The notes below the pieces were generated by a model. The model ran no database searches. It saw nothing but the letters and a program-made list of their open reading frames with translations, and was not told where the DNA came from. From positions 1-51,962 of the forward strand of contig JASEGZ010000009.1 of the NCBI GenBank assembly GCA_030018935.1: DNA of 51,962 bases. The letters run 5' to 3'. Positions 8,280 through 17,500 of the stretch are shown here, in pieces (position 1 is the first letter of the stretch; each line of letters begins with the position of its first letter). The translations under genes were made by a program, and so were the position numbers. The DNA is from Syntrophales bacterium. Lineage in GTDB: Bacteria; Desulfobacterota; Syntrophia; Syntrophales; CG2-30-49-12.

Positions 8280-8336
8280 GGAAGAGGTAGCCCCTGCTGC
8301 TAAGTAACCTTTGATTGACATTTATGAACCTTTTTT

Positions 8337-8376
8337 CGGGGTACGGAGATCACACATCTTTGTACCCCGTTTTTTT
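8337..8376 (+). terminator. Rho-independent terminator after the exported protein gene
   Basis: A perfect 8-bp stem CGGGGTAC/GTACCCCG (8337-8344 and 8362-8369) is followed by TTTTTTT on the forward strand. It lies 57 bp after the 7890-8279 gene and before the convergent leuB end. Confidence 0.85.
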
Positions 8377-8398
8377 ACCTCCTGCCATACCTTCTCCT

Positions 8399-9508
8399 TC
8401 ACGCCGGTTTCAGCAATGCTTTGAGCTTTCTTACTACCTCGTCTCCCATTTCTCTGGTACCGATAGGGAGTGTACTGTCCCGGTAAATATCACCTGTCCG
8501 GAAACCATCTTTCAGTACCTCCCTGACGGCATCCTCGATCGCATCGGCTTCTTTTGACATCCCAAAGGAATACTGGAGCATCATGGCCACGGATAGGATG
8601 GTGGCTAGGGGATTGGCGATATTCTGGCCGGCAATATCCGGGGCGGATCCGTGGATTGGCTCATACATGGCCGTCTTCTGTCCCAGACTTGCGGAAGGGA
8701 GCATCCCGATAGAACCGGTCAACATGGAGGCCTCATCACTCAGGATATCGCCAAACATGTTGGTGGTGACGATCACGTCAAACTGGGAGGGATGCCAGAT
8801 CAACTGCATGGCACAGTTGTCCACATACATGTGTTTCAGTTCCACATCGGGAAAGTCATGGCCGACCTCGGTTACCACATCTCTCCAGAGCTGGCTGCTC
8901 TCCAGGACGTTGGCCTTGTCCACAGAAACAAGACTCTTCCGGCGTTTCAGGGCAGTCTCAAAAGCAATCCTGGCAATCCTCCTGATCTCCTCCTCAGAAT
9001 AAATAATCGTATTTATCCCGACTCTTATCCCGTTCTCCACTACGATTCCCCGTGGTTTGCCGAAGTAGGCGTCACCCGTCAGTTCCCGGACAATCATGAT
9101 ATCAATACCCTTGACGATGTTGCACTTCAGCGGTGAGGCATCTAACAACTCCTCAAAAGCTACAACAGGTCTCAAATTGGCAAAAAGTTCCAGCCTTTTC
9201 CTCAACCCGAGGAGCGCCCTTTCCGGCCTTAAATGGTAAGGAAGAGAATCCCACTTCGGCCCTCCCACGGCGCCAAGGAGAACAGCATCACTCCCCAAGG
9301 CCATGTTCAGGCTTTTCTCGGGGAGGGGGTCTCCGTGGTGATCGCAGGCAGCACCACCTACCAGCCCTTCTTCGATCTCAAAGATTACATCGGAGACGGC
9401 GGAAATTACCTGTAAAACCTTCAGGGCCTCTCTGATAATCTCTGGACCGATTCCATCACCCGGGAATACGGCAATCTTACACCTCTTCTCTTTCACTTGA
9501 AAATGCAC
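8399..9508 (-). CDS. leuB: 3-isopropylmalate dehydrogenase
   Basis: 369-aa NAD-dependent decarboxylating dehydrogenase, third enzyme of leucine synthesis: 3-isopropylmalate to 2-oxoisocaproate. Visible are the N-terminal [25 protein letters not shown], the substrate-binding [13 protein letters not shown], the Asp-bearing [17 protein letters not shown] and the cofactor loop [18 protein letters not shown]. The length is typical of bacterial LeuB rather than the shorter archaeal or isocitrate forms. It is last in the leuA-C-D-B operon, 117 bp after leuD. Most of that gap is a MITE-like palindromic element (9512-9583) whose start is 3 bp upstream of the leuB ATG, so translation initiation here may depend on a weak GAGG next to the start. 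Confidence 0.95.
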   Translation of the reverse strand: MHFQVKEKRCKIAVFPGDGIGPEIIREALKVLQVISAVSDVIFEIEEGLVGGAACDHHGDPLPEKSLNMALGSDAVLLGAVGGPKWDSLPYHLRPERALLGLRKRLELFANLRPVVAFEELLDASPLKCNIVKGIDIMIVRELTGDAYFGKPRGIVVENGIRVGINTIIYSEEEIRRIARIAFETALKRRKSLVSVDKANVLESSQLWRDVVTEVGHDFPDVELKHMYVDNCAMQLIWHPSQFDVIVTTNMFGDILSDEASMLTGSIGMLPSASLGQKTAMYEPIHGSAPDIAGQNIANPLATILSVAMMLQYSFGMSKEADAIEDAVREVLKDGFRTGDIYRDSTLPIGTREMGDEVVRKLKALLKPA

Positions 9509-9511
9509 CTC

Positions 9512-9583
9512 AAATCCCCCCTCCCCCCCTTTACTAAAGGGGGGAAATTCCCCTCTTTGGAAAAGAGGGGTTAGGGGAGATTT
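9512..9583. repeat. MITE-like palindromic element between leuD and leuB
   Basis: The 72-bp segment has near-inverted ends (AAATCCCCCCT and AGGGGAGATTT) and two internal hairpins: CCCCCTTT-ACT-AAAGGGGG and CCCCTCTTT-GGAAAAGAGGGG. Such small palindromic elements are spread through many bacterial genomes as non-coding repeats. It sits inside the leu operon immediately upstream of leuB and could affect mRNA stability or coupling. Confidence 0.7.
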
Positions 9584-9625
9584 TCATCATTCTTTGTGAC
9601 GGGTACCCGTCATGTGGGTTTCATT

Positions 9626-10126
9626 TCAATACTGTCCGCTCTTTCTCGCTAGATGCTTCATCAGGCCGCCGTCTCTGACGAGTTCCTGCATAAACGGTGG
9701 AATGGGATTAGTATAGAGTGGTTCCATATCAGAGTTCGTAATGACAATACGTCCCGCATCCCCGTCCACCTCAATCTGCTGACCTTCCGAAACTAAATCC
9801 CATAGATCCCTGCACTCGAAGATCGGTAGGCCCATATTGAATGCATTTCTGTAAAATATCCGGGCAAAGCTTTTGGCGATGACACAAGAAATTCCCGCCG
9901 CCTTGATGGCGATGGGTGCATGCTCCCTCGAAGATCCGCAGCCAAAATTCTTCCCCGCCACAATAATATCACCGCTTTTGACCTTCTTCGCAAATCCGGG
10001 ATCGGCGTCCTCCATACAGTGGGCGGCAAGTATCTCAGGATCCGATGTATTTAAATAGCGGGCCGGAATGATTGCATCGGTGTCTATATCGTTGCCAAAC
10101 TTCCAGACTCTTCCCCTGAACTTCAT
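9626..10126 (-). CDS. leuD: 3-isopropylmalate dehydratase small subunit
   Basis: 166-aa small (swivelling domain) subunit of isopropylmalate isomerase; with LeuC it converts 2- to 3-isopropylmalate. Visible are the start FGNDIDTDAIIPARYLN and the substrate-loop motif GKNFGCGSSREHAPIA, then AKSFARIFYRNAFN. The short length and NDIDTDAI start place it in the archaeal/HACN-like type of LeuD rather than the ~200-aa E. coli type, consistent with the 423-aa LeuC next to it. It is separated from leuC by about 100 bp holding a heptamer array and a repeat piece, on the same strand. Confidence 0.93.
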   Translation of the reverse strand: MKFRGRVWKFGNDIDTDAIIPARYLNTSDPEILAAHCMEDADPGFAKKVKSGDIIVAGKNFGCGSSREHAPIAIKAAGISCVIAKSFARIFYRNAFNMGLPIFECRDLWDLVSEGQQIEVDGDAGRIVITNSDMEPLYTNPIPPFMQELVRDGGLMKHLARKSGQY

Positions 10127-10196
10127 GACATCAAGTTTCCCCCGAGATTTCTGAAAAAGTTGTCGGTTGCCAGTTGTCAGCGATCAGTTGTTTCCC

Positions 10197-10245
10197 GACT
10201 TACGACTTACGACTTATGACTTACGACTTACGACTTATGACTTAT
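10197..10245 (-). repeat. Heptamer tandem array (RTANGWC)n, locus 2, inside the leuC 3' end
   Basis: Seven perfect 7-bp units. On the forward strand they read GACTTAC, GACTTAC, GACTTAT, GACTTAC, GACTTAC, GACTTAT, GACTTAT. On the leuC strand this is ATAAGTC/GTAAGTC. The last five leuC codons and its TAA (10228-10230) are array sequence, so the array overlaps the coding end. Confidence 0.92.
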
Positions 10246-11499
10246 TTCCTCGGGGCTGGCGATTCTTCCCAGGATTGCCGAAGCGGCAGCAACAGCCGGA
10301 TTGGCCAGGTATACTTCGCTTCCTGGATGTCCCATGCGCCCGACAAAGTTTCTGTTCGTGGTGGCAACGGCCCTTTCGCCAGCGGCGAGTATTCCCATGT
10401 GTCCGCCCAGGCAGGGCCCACAGGTCGGGGTACTGATGACAGCATGGGCATCGAGGAATATCTCGAGGAGACCTTCTCCCAGAGCCATCCTGTACGTCTC
10501 GCGGGTGGCAGGTATAATGATCAACCGGACGTAGGGAGCCACCTTTCTATTTTTCAAGATGCCGGCGGCCACCCTCAGGTCTTCGATCCTGCCGTTGGTA
10601 CACGAACCGATGACCACCTGGTCTATCTTAACATCCCCTGCCTCACTGATGCCTCTTACGTTTGAGGGGAGATGGGGGAAGGCAACCTGCGGCTCGATTC
10701 TGCTCACATCAATTTCCATGACTTCAGAATAGACTGCGTCAGGATCGGAAGAATAGGAGGTATAAGACCGTTTTGCCCTGCTCTGCACATACTCTTTCGT
10801 TACCTCGTCGGGGATAAAGATGCCGTTTTTTGCCCCCGCCTCGATGACCATGTTGGCAATGGTGAATCTATCTGCCATACTGAGATGGCAGATGGTCTCG
10901 CCGGTAAACTCCATGGCCCGGTACAGGGCCCCATCCACCCCGGTCAGACCGATGACATAGAGGATCAAGTCCTTGCCGGAGACCCATTTCCCGGGGCTGC
11001 CGTAAAAGATAATCTTTATCGTTTCGGGAACCTTGAACCAGGCTTCACCGGTCAGCATGGCCGCGGCCAGATCGGTACTGCCGACACCGGTGGCAAAGGC
11101 CCCCAGAGCACCGTAAGTGCAGGTATGGCTGTCTGCCCCAATGACCAGGTCCCCGGGAAGGACAATACCCTGCTCGGGAAGGAGGGCATGCTCGATGCCG
11201 ACCTCACCAACCTCGTAGTAGTGGGTGATTTCCTGTTCTTTCGCAAAGTCTCTCAGGATCTTGCACTGCTGGGCTGAAGCGATATCTTTATTGGGTGTAA
11301 AATGGTCTGGTATCAGGACCACCCTGTTCCGGTCAAAAACCTTCCTCCCGCCGGCTTTTTTAAATTCTCCGATGGCGATGGGCGCCGTCACATCGTTTCC
11401 CAGAACAATGTCTGCCCTCGCATTGATCAGCATTCCGGGACATATCTCTCTGATGTCCGTATGCTGAAAGAGAATCTTTTCCGTGATCGTCATTCCCAT
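10228..11499 (-). CDS. leuC: 3-isopropylmalate dehydratase large subunit
   Basis: 423-aa aconitase-family large subunit with a [4Fe-4S] cluster, partner of LeuD. Cluster cysteines are in IGSCTNGR and [10 protein letters not shown]; the substrate motifs [31 protein letters not shown] and [18 protein letters not shown]-type segments are also present. The length fits the short archaeal/homoaconitase-like type. The normal protein ends near the [10 protein letters not shown] segment. The following residues ISHKS and the stop come from an inserted or expanded 7-bp repeat, so the tail is repeat-encoded and probably dispensable. It lies 54 bp downstream of leuA. Confidence 0.94.
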   Translation of the reverse strand: MGMTITEKILFQHTDIREICPGMLINARADIVLGNDVTAPIAIGEFKKAGGRKVFDRNRVVLIPDHFTPNKDIASAQQCKILRDFAKEQEITHYYEVGEVGIEHALLPEQGIVLPGDLVIGADSHTCTYGALGAFATGVGSTDLAAAMLTGEAWFKVPETIKIIFYGSPGKWVSGKDLILYVIGLTGVDGALYRAMEFTGETICHLSMADRFTIANMVIEAGAKNGIFIPDEVTKEYVQSRAKRSYTSYSSDPDAVYSEVMEIDVSRIEPQVAFPHLPSNVRGISEAGDVKIDQVVIGSCTNGRIEDLRVAAGILKNRKVAPYVRLIIIPATRETYRMALGEGLLEIFLDAHAVISTPTCGPCLGGHMGILAAGERAVATTNRNFVGRMGHPGSEVYLANPAVAAASAILGRIASPEEISHKS

Positions 11500-11553
11500 C
11501 TGCTTTTTTCCGTGATCAGTTTTACATGGATTTACAACAAAATCCCATTTTAT

Positions 11554-13119
11554 TCAACGAGACCTTTGAAAAGGTCTCTCAACTTGAACCTCTCTGGTAT
11601 CTCTCCTGAGGCCTTCAAGCCGATTCAACGCATTGATATATGCCTTCGCCGAGGCAACGATGACATCGGGATGGGCGCCACGTCCCACCACAGATCGCCC
11701 ATCGAATTTTAGTTGAACCGTTGCCTCTCCCTGGGCATCAGTTCCTCCCGTGACAGCATTGACTGCATATCTTAAGAGGGGGTAGTTGGTCTTTGTGATT
11801 TTTCTGATCGCGGCAAAGGTTGCATCCACGGGACCGACACCGAAACCGGCATCCTGAACGATCACTCCGTCAACCTCCATCTGCATGGTTGCCGTGGGGA
11901 TGGCTACATTGCCGCTTACCACGTTGAGGTAGATCAGTTTGTATTTATCCTCTGTCTTCATTACCTCTTCATAGAGAATAACTTCCAGATCCTCATCGAA
12001 TATCTCTTTTTTGATGTCGGCAAGTTCCTTAAACCGGATAAAAACCCTGTCCAGTTCTTCCCTGGTCAGGGTGTGACCCATCTTTTTGAGGTGTTCGGTA
12101 ATGGCGTGACGGCCCGAATGCTTCCCGAGGACGAGATGAGTGTCCGCTATGCCCACTGATTGAGGTGTCATAATCTCGTAGGTAATTTTCTTCTTTATCA
12201 GACCATCCTGATGGATACCTGACTCGTGGGCAAACGCGTTGGCGCCCACAATTGCCTTGTTCGGCTGAACGGGGATGCCGGTAATCTGGGTTAAAAGCCG
12301 GGATGTTTGATAGATGTACTCCGTCTTGATCCCCGTGTAAAATCCGAAGAGGTCTTTTCTCGTTTTGAGGGCCATCACTATCTCCTCCATAGCGGCATTT
12401 CCGGCCCTCTCCCCGATGCCGTTGATCGTGCATTCTACCTGTCTTGCCCCCTGTCTTACGGCGGCAAGAGAATTTGCCACTGCCAGACCGAGATCGTCAT
12501 GACAGTGACATGAGATGATCGCCTGATGGATATTTTTGACCTTCTCAAAGAGGTAGGTGATCAATTCGCCGAACTCTTCAGGGATGGCATAACCCACGGT
12601 ATCCGGTATGTTTACCGTTCTGGCGCCTGAAGAGATAGCCGCTTCGACCATATCACACAGGTAATCCTTGTCCGTCCTTGTGGCATCCATGGGTGAAAAT
12701 TCAACGTTCTCAGTATAGGTACGGGCATGTGCCACAGCGGCACATGCCTCCTTTAGGATCTGATTCCGTGTTTTTCTGAGTTGATACTTCAGATGGATGT
12801 CCGAGGAGGACAAAAAGACATGTATCCAGGGGGTATTTGCCTCTTCAACGGCTTCCCAGGCCCGGTCAATATCGGCCAGATTGGCCGTGGCAAGAGCGGC
12901 AATCTGTGAACCCCTAATCTCCCGGGCAATTTGTCTGACCGAGGCAAAGTCTCCCTCTGAAGCAACGGGAAATCCAGCCTCAATAATATCCACCCCTAAT
13001 TTTTCGAGCTGCCGGGCGAACCTGAGCTTCTCGTCCAGGTTCATGCTCGCCCCCGGTGATTGTTCGCCATCCCTGAGTGTCGTATCGAATATAAATATCC
13101 TCTCCCGTGTTGAATCCAT
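11554..13119 (-). CDS. leuA: 2-isopropylmalate synthase
   Basis: 521-aa enzyme condensing acetyl-CoA with 2-oxoisovalerate, the committed step of leucine synthesis. The TIM barrel shows FDTTLRDGEQSPGASM, the metal-binding SCHCHDDLGLAVANS and GIGERAGNAAMEE. The C-terminal regulatory domain is present (about 390-510: VSGNVAIPTATMQMEV, then DAGFGVGPVDATFAAI), so leucine feedback inhibition is expected. The related citramalate synthase would be an alternative, but the leuCDB context favours LeuA. The start has AAAGGAG upstream. A terminator hairpin and a Leu-rich leader ORF lie between this start and a good promoter at 13382-13410, which points to attenuation. Confidence 0.95.
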   Translation of the reverse strand: MDSTRERIFIFDTTLRDGEQSPGASMNLDEKLRFARQLEKLGVDIIEAGFPVASEGDFASVRQIAREIRGSQIAALATANLADIDRAWEAVEEANTPWIHVFLSSSDIHLKYQLRKTRNQILKEACAAVAHARTYTENVEFSPMDATRTDKDYLCDMVEAAISSGARTVNIPDTVGYAIPEEFGELITYLFEKVKNIHQAIISCHCHDDLGLAVANSLAAVRQGARQVECTINGIGERAGNAAMEEIVMALKTRKDLFGFYTGIKTEYIYQTSRLLTQITGIPVQPNKAIVGANAFAHESGIHQDGLIKKKITYEIMTPQSVGIADTHLVLGKHSGRHAITEHLKKMGHTLTREELDRVFIRFKELADIKKEIFDEDLEVILYEEVMKTEDKYKLIYLNVVSGNVAIPTATMQMEVDGVIVQDAGFGVGPVDATFAAIRKITKTNYPLLRYAVNAVTGGTDAQGEATVQLKFDGRSVVGRGAHPDVIVASAKAYINALNRLEGLRRDTREVQVERPFQRSR

Positions 13120-13168
13120 AAGTCTGCTCCTTTCATCTCAAATAATGTTAATCGTCTACTTTTCTGCC

Positions 13169-13205
13169 AAAAATAAAAAGGCCATGGGTTTTTGCCCATG
13201 GCCTT
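13169..13205 (-). terminator. Attenuator terminator in the leu operon leader
   Basis: On the reverse strand a perfect 11-bp stem AAGGCCATGGG/CCCATGGCCTT (13205-13195 and 13188-13178) with a 6-nt loop is followed by TTTATTTTT. It sits about 60 bp upstream of leuA and downstream of the leader ORF, so it must be read through for leuA to be transcribed. Confidence 0.85.
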
Positions 13206-13228
13206 CAGGTTACACTCTTGATTGTTGG

Positions 13229-13315
13229 TTATGGATCACCTAAAAACGACGGGCGGTGGGTATGATACAAGCGGCAAAGGGGGAGGGCGAGGCCCAGGAT
13301 GGCCACTGTGCTCAT
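13229..13315 (-). CDS. Putative leucine leader peptide (28 aa)
   Basis: A 28-codon ORF with 6 Leu codons of five kinds (CTG, CTC twice, CTT, TTG, TTA): the peptide starts MSTVAILGLALPLCRLY and ends LGDP. A second ATG directly upstream (13316-13318) could add one Met. It begins about 60 nt after the predicted transcription start and ends 24 bp before the terminator hairpin. This is the order found in leader-peptide attenuators of amino-acid operons. No strong ribosome-binding site is visible, which is the main weakness. The role is inferred from layout and codon content; the sequence is not a LeuL I can name. Confidence 0.62.
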   Translation of the reverse strand: MSTVAILGLALPLCRLYHTHRPSFLGDP

Positions 13316-13381
13316 CATTATTGCCAGATCTATTCCCACACCAGAGTACATTTTCAGGAAACCTCTAAAACAATATGTTTT

Positions 13382-13410
13382 TATCTAAAACAAAATAATG
13401 CAGATGTCAA
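13382..13410 (-). promoter_or_regulatory. Sigma-70 promoter of the leu operon
   Basis: On the reverse strand TTGACA (13410-13405), a 17-bp spacer and TAGATA (13387-13382). The expected transcript start near 13375 leaves a leader of about 255 nt before leuA. Confidence 0.78.
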
Positions 13411-13448
13411 TACTTTTTGGGGGGGGGGTAACCTCCAACTCCTAACTC

Positions 13449-14573
13449 CTAAATCTTTATCCAGCCCCTCTTTAACGCATTGTCGAGGATCACCCCCACA
13501 AGGAAAGCCACCCCCATATTCCACATGGCGAATCCCGCTACAATGAGCATCACATAAAAGTCAGTCTTGTTATCACCAATATCCCTTACCACCAGCGCCA
13601 GTTCGGCACCTGCAAAAAAGAGGATCACCCCCAGGATCGCACCGGGGAAGATCTTAAAGATAATAGACACAGAATCGCTGAAAAATAGGGCGATAATAAT
13701 AACAATGGTTCCGAGTATGACCAGTGCACCACCTGTCCTTGCTCCGAAGCGGACATGCCCTGCCATACCGCCGGCGCCATGACACATGGGAACACCTCCT
13801 AAGAGAGGCGAGATGATATTCATTATCCCGGTGGAGATGGCCATCTTCTTTTCGGTTACCGGTCTGTCGTGAAAAAGTTCGTTGTTCTCGGCAGTTATTG
13901 CGATGACTGCGTTGCCCAGGGTCAGTGGTATCTGTGGCAGGGTAAAGATCAATGTGCCTTTTACAATGTCATTCCAGGTAAATTTACCAAGGGCAAATGT
14001 AGGCAATTTAAATCCCCAATTGATCTTTGCCAGCTCAGAAATCAGGCCGGGATTTATGATAATTGCTGAGATGACGCCTATAATCAGAAGGATAAACATG
14101 GCCGGTATCTTGGGGTTGGTCAAAAGGAGATAGGTAACGACGAGGGCGATCCCGGCCAGTAAAAAGTTTGTCCTCATCTGCTTAATCCCCTCCACGATGA
14201 ACGAAAGCCCCAGTCCGAGCATAATCCCGCGCACAACAGGTTTGCTGGCAAGGCCACTTACCTTTTTTACCATTCCTGTGGCGCCTAAGACGAGCCAGAA
14301 GAGTCCTGTGGTAAGACCAGCGCCAAAAAGCATCGAAGGGCTCACGCCCCCGGCAATAGCCGCCGCACCTATGGCTTTCATGGGCTGGATGGGAATCGGT
14401 GTCTTGTAATAAAAACCGGCGACAATTTTGGAGATGCCGAACATAAATAGAAGTCCCAGGGGATCAATGCCTACGATGGTAATATAGGCGACAACAAAGG
14501 GTATTAAAGTCCCGATATCACCAAACGCACCGGCCCATTCCAGACGGGTATAGAGATTTTTCTGTAAAACCAT
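13449..14573 (-). CDS. MOT1-type molybdate/sulfate transporter
   Basis: 374-aa hydrophobic membrane protein with about 10-12 transmembrane segments. The start EWAGAFGDIGTLIPF and the following PIPIQPMKAIGAAAIAG are the signature of the MOT1 molybdate transporter family, related to SulP permeases. A second family motif, VPMCHGAGGMAGHVRFG, is present. Expected role: uptake of molybdate (or tungstate or sulfate) across the inner membrane. The gene begins 8 bp after the activase stop, so it is probably co-transcribed with it and the flavodoxin. Molybdenum or tungsten enzymes would use its substrate, but none is visible in the window. Confidence 0.8.
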   Translation of the reverse strand: MVLQKNLYTRLEWAGAFGDIGTLIPFVVAYITIVGIDPLGLLFMFGISKIVAGFYYKTPIPIQPMKAIGAAAIAGGVSPSMLFGAGLTTGLFWLVLGATGMVKKVSGLASKPVVRGIMLGLGLSFIVEGIKQMRTNFLLAGIALVVTYLLLTNPKIPAMFILLIIGVISAIIINPGLISELAKINWGFKLPTFALGKFTWNDIVKGTLIFTLPQIPLTLGNAVIAITAENNELFHDRPVTEKKMAISTGIMNIISPLLGGVPMCHGAGGMAGHVRFGARTGGALVILGTIVIIIALFFSDSVSIIFKIFPGAILGVILFFAGAELALVVRDIGDNKTDFYVMLIVAGFAMWNMGVAFLVGVILDNALKRGWIKI

Positions 14574-14580
14574 CTTCCCC

Positions 14581-17500
14581 TTATCCTCTCATTTCTCTAT
14601 GTACCCTTGCCGCCTGCAACAGGAAAACCTCTAATTTCGCTGTGATGATCTGGGGAAAGGGGTTCCCATCGCTCTCAATGGCGAGAAACGGGAGTTCCCG
14701 AACATTTTTTAGAAGATTTCCTGCGTCTCTGCGATGCTTACCCGATGCCGGTGAGCTCCAATCTGCACTCATCTCTCTCGTCAGGATGGCTTCCGATAGA
14801 CGATTGGGCATGCACCCAAAAGGACCAATGGCTATCACCCCGCAGTAAGGATTGAGTATCTCGGTTACGGCGGAACCAATCGTCAGGATGGCTTCACCCA
14901 CTAACTCTGGATTAATCAAATGTCGCACATTACTGATCAGGTGGTCCACCACCTCCATCCTGTAGGGAAGCAGGTTTGACCTGGCCATGATTTTCTTGAA
15001 TGCCCTTTCATAGCTTTTCATCCACCTTGATCTCAGAAAGAGTGACAGCCTTTCCCTGAGGTTGGGCGTGTTACCACCCAGATTTCTCAGATAGCACCAG
15101 TCTGTGTAATAAACCCATTCCATAAGGCTGGAAACCTTTGTGGCCAGACCTTGTTCGGCCAGCTTTTCCACGAGAAACTGTCTCGAAATGTCGTCATGGC
15201 GGACAAATATTTCGCCGGCGACTAAAACAGTGGGGGTGTCCCGCGGATGTCTCTTTACCGGTATCGCCTGCAGATTATCTGCCACGGTGAGAAGAGCCTT
15301 TTTCAGGTCTTTAAAATCTGGCGATCTCTCCAATGCCTCGATGATCCTCCTGCATTCATTCTCGTAAGCGGCAAGAGCCGCCTCCCTGTCCCTCGCATTT
15401 ACGAGGAGTAAGGAATAAATATCCTGCATAATATCGGAGATCACGATGGCAGACCAGAGCTTCAGGGTGAAATCATTGCCGCCAAAACCTGTATAACTGT
15501 TTTCCGCATTAAGGGAAAAGAGGGCAACATCCTCTATCCCTGCCCGGGAAATCAGGTCCCTGATAAAATAGTAGTATTGCCCGAACCGGCAGGGTCCTGA
15601 CGCTCCGGGCATAAAATAGACGAGGAGTTCGTCATCCGTTTCCCTGCTCTGGAGATATTTCAGGAGACTGCCCACAGTCAACAGCAGGGGGAGGCATTCT
15701 TTGCAGCTCGTGTTTCCCCTGCCTAATTTAAGCGCTTCCTCATTAGCGGCCGGGAAGGCGGTGGCGCGGATACCCATGGATCTGAATACAGCGGAGGTCG
15801 TTTTAGTGGTAAGCCTACCCATGGAGGGAAAAACAAGGTGAACATGGGGGTGAGCGAAGGGATACTCCCTGCCTTTTACATCTATGAAGACCTGCTTTCC
15901 GGGATCGAAATATGCCCTCGCCGGCGCGGCAGGAACGGGGGTATAAAGGCTTTTCCTTGATAACTCTCTGTAATTTTTAATGATGTCCATGAAGGCCTCG
16001 ATCCTTGTCTCTAGGCCGGCATCGGCCACGTGAGAATCCAGTTCAAGGATCAGAAAGGGTTTCCTTCCCATAATCGTGCGGAAGTATCCCACGAGGAAGG
16101 AATCTGGACCGCAGGAAAAATTCGTCATGTAGCACCCGAAGAGTTGCGGATGTCTTTCCACGAACCGAGCTCCTTTGAGAATCACCTGTCCTGCCGACCA
16201 GTACATCCCGTCCTCAACCGCTTCCTCACTGAAGGGGAGAAAATCGAAGGGGATCGCCGCCACTCCCCGGGAGGCAAATTTTTGGGGAATCCCCATATTT
16301 GCCTCTGATACGAAGGCGTTGTAGGATCTGCCAAAGATGACAGCAGCATACCGCTCCGGTTCCCTTTCCAGCTCTCTTAAGAACTCAAGCCCCACCTCCT
16401 TCATCTCCTCTGTGACCCTTCTTCGAACCTTCAATGCCTCGGCGAAGGCGTGGTGTGCCTTTTTCCTTCCACATCCCAGCTTTCCCGCCATCACGGTAAA
16501 GACATCCCCTGCCGCCTCATACCCCCTGGAAAAGTCAATGACCGGCTTGAGCACTCTCTTTTTGGAGAGCATTTCTCTGAATGTCTCCTGATCCTTGAAG
16601 GCACTGGTGAGGTAATAGGGTTCACCCTGGAGAAGTGGACAGGTTGTGCTGTGCCTGTAGCCCCTTTCCGCATACATCCCTTTTAATTGGGGGAGAAACA
16701 GGTAATCCGGTTTCCTTTTCAGGAGATGGGAGAGAAAACCATGGGCGATTTCAGCGGGATAACAGAAAGGTGCCCGGGCACGGTCAACCCCCTCCTGCTC
16801 GGATGCCTCCGGGAGCAGTACACGAAAGCCGAGGCGGGAGAAAAAATGGTGGTACAACGGATAGTAGGTGTTCACCAGGAAAGATTTATTAATCCCTATC
16901 GTTTTGGAATGACCCCCTGGCTCTTCCGATGGGGGAACATACTTGCGGAAGATGAGATTCTCACGGTTCCTTACGAGATCGAGTTTTTCCGCATCCACGT
17001 GGATATTGAAGCGCAGGTTGTACCATCTATTACAGGCACCCCCGAAAGGATAGGTCTTTCCCTCTATTCTGATCCTGGCGATCTCACATTTCCGATCGCA
17101 TTTCTTCTTTCCTCCCGGACAGATGAAAGGTTTTTCGTATTCTATGGTCCTGTCCTTTAGCGTTTTGAGGGAAAATTCTCTCTCCTCCACGAGATTGAGT
17201 TGCATCCTGCGTTTTATCTCGAGGGCGACACCAAAGGCGCCCATCAGTCCCGCCTCCGGGGGCACGACGATTCTCTTCCCCGTGAGAGAAGCCATGGCTA
17301 TCGGCACCGCCTGATTGTAACAGACGCCTCCCTGCATGAAGATATTATTCCCCACGGGCCTGTTTCCCTTTACACGGTTGTTGTAGTTCATGCAGATCGA
17401 GTATACCAGGCCCGCGACAATATCCTCTCTTGTCATGCCCTCATGGGAGGCATTCTTTATATCGCTGCTGATAAAGGCGGCGCATTGATCATTGAAGTTG

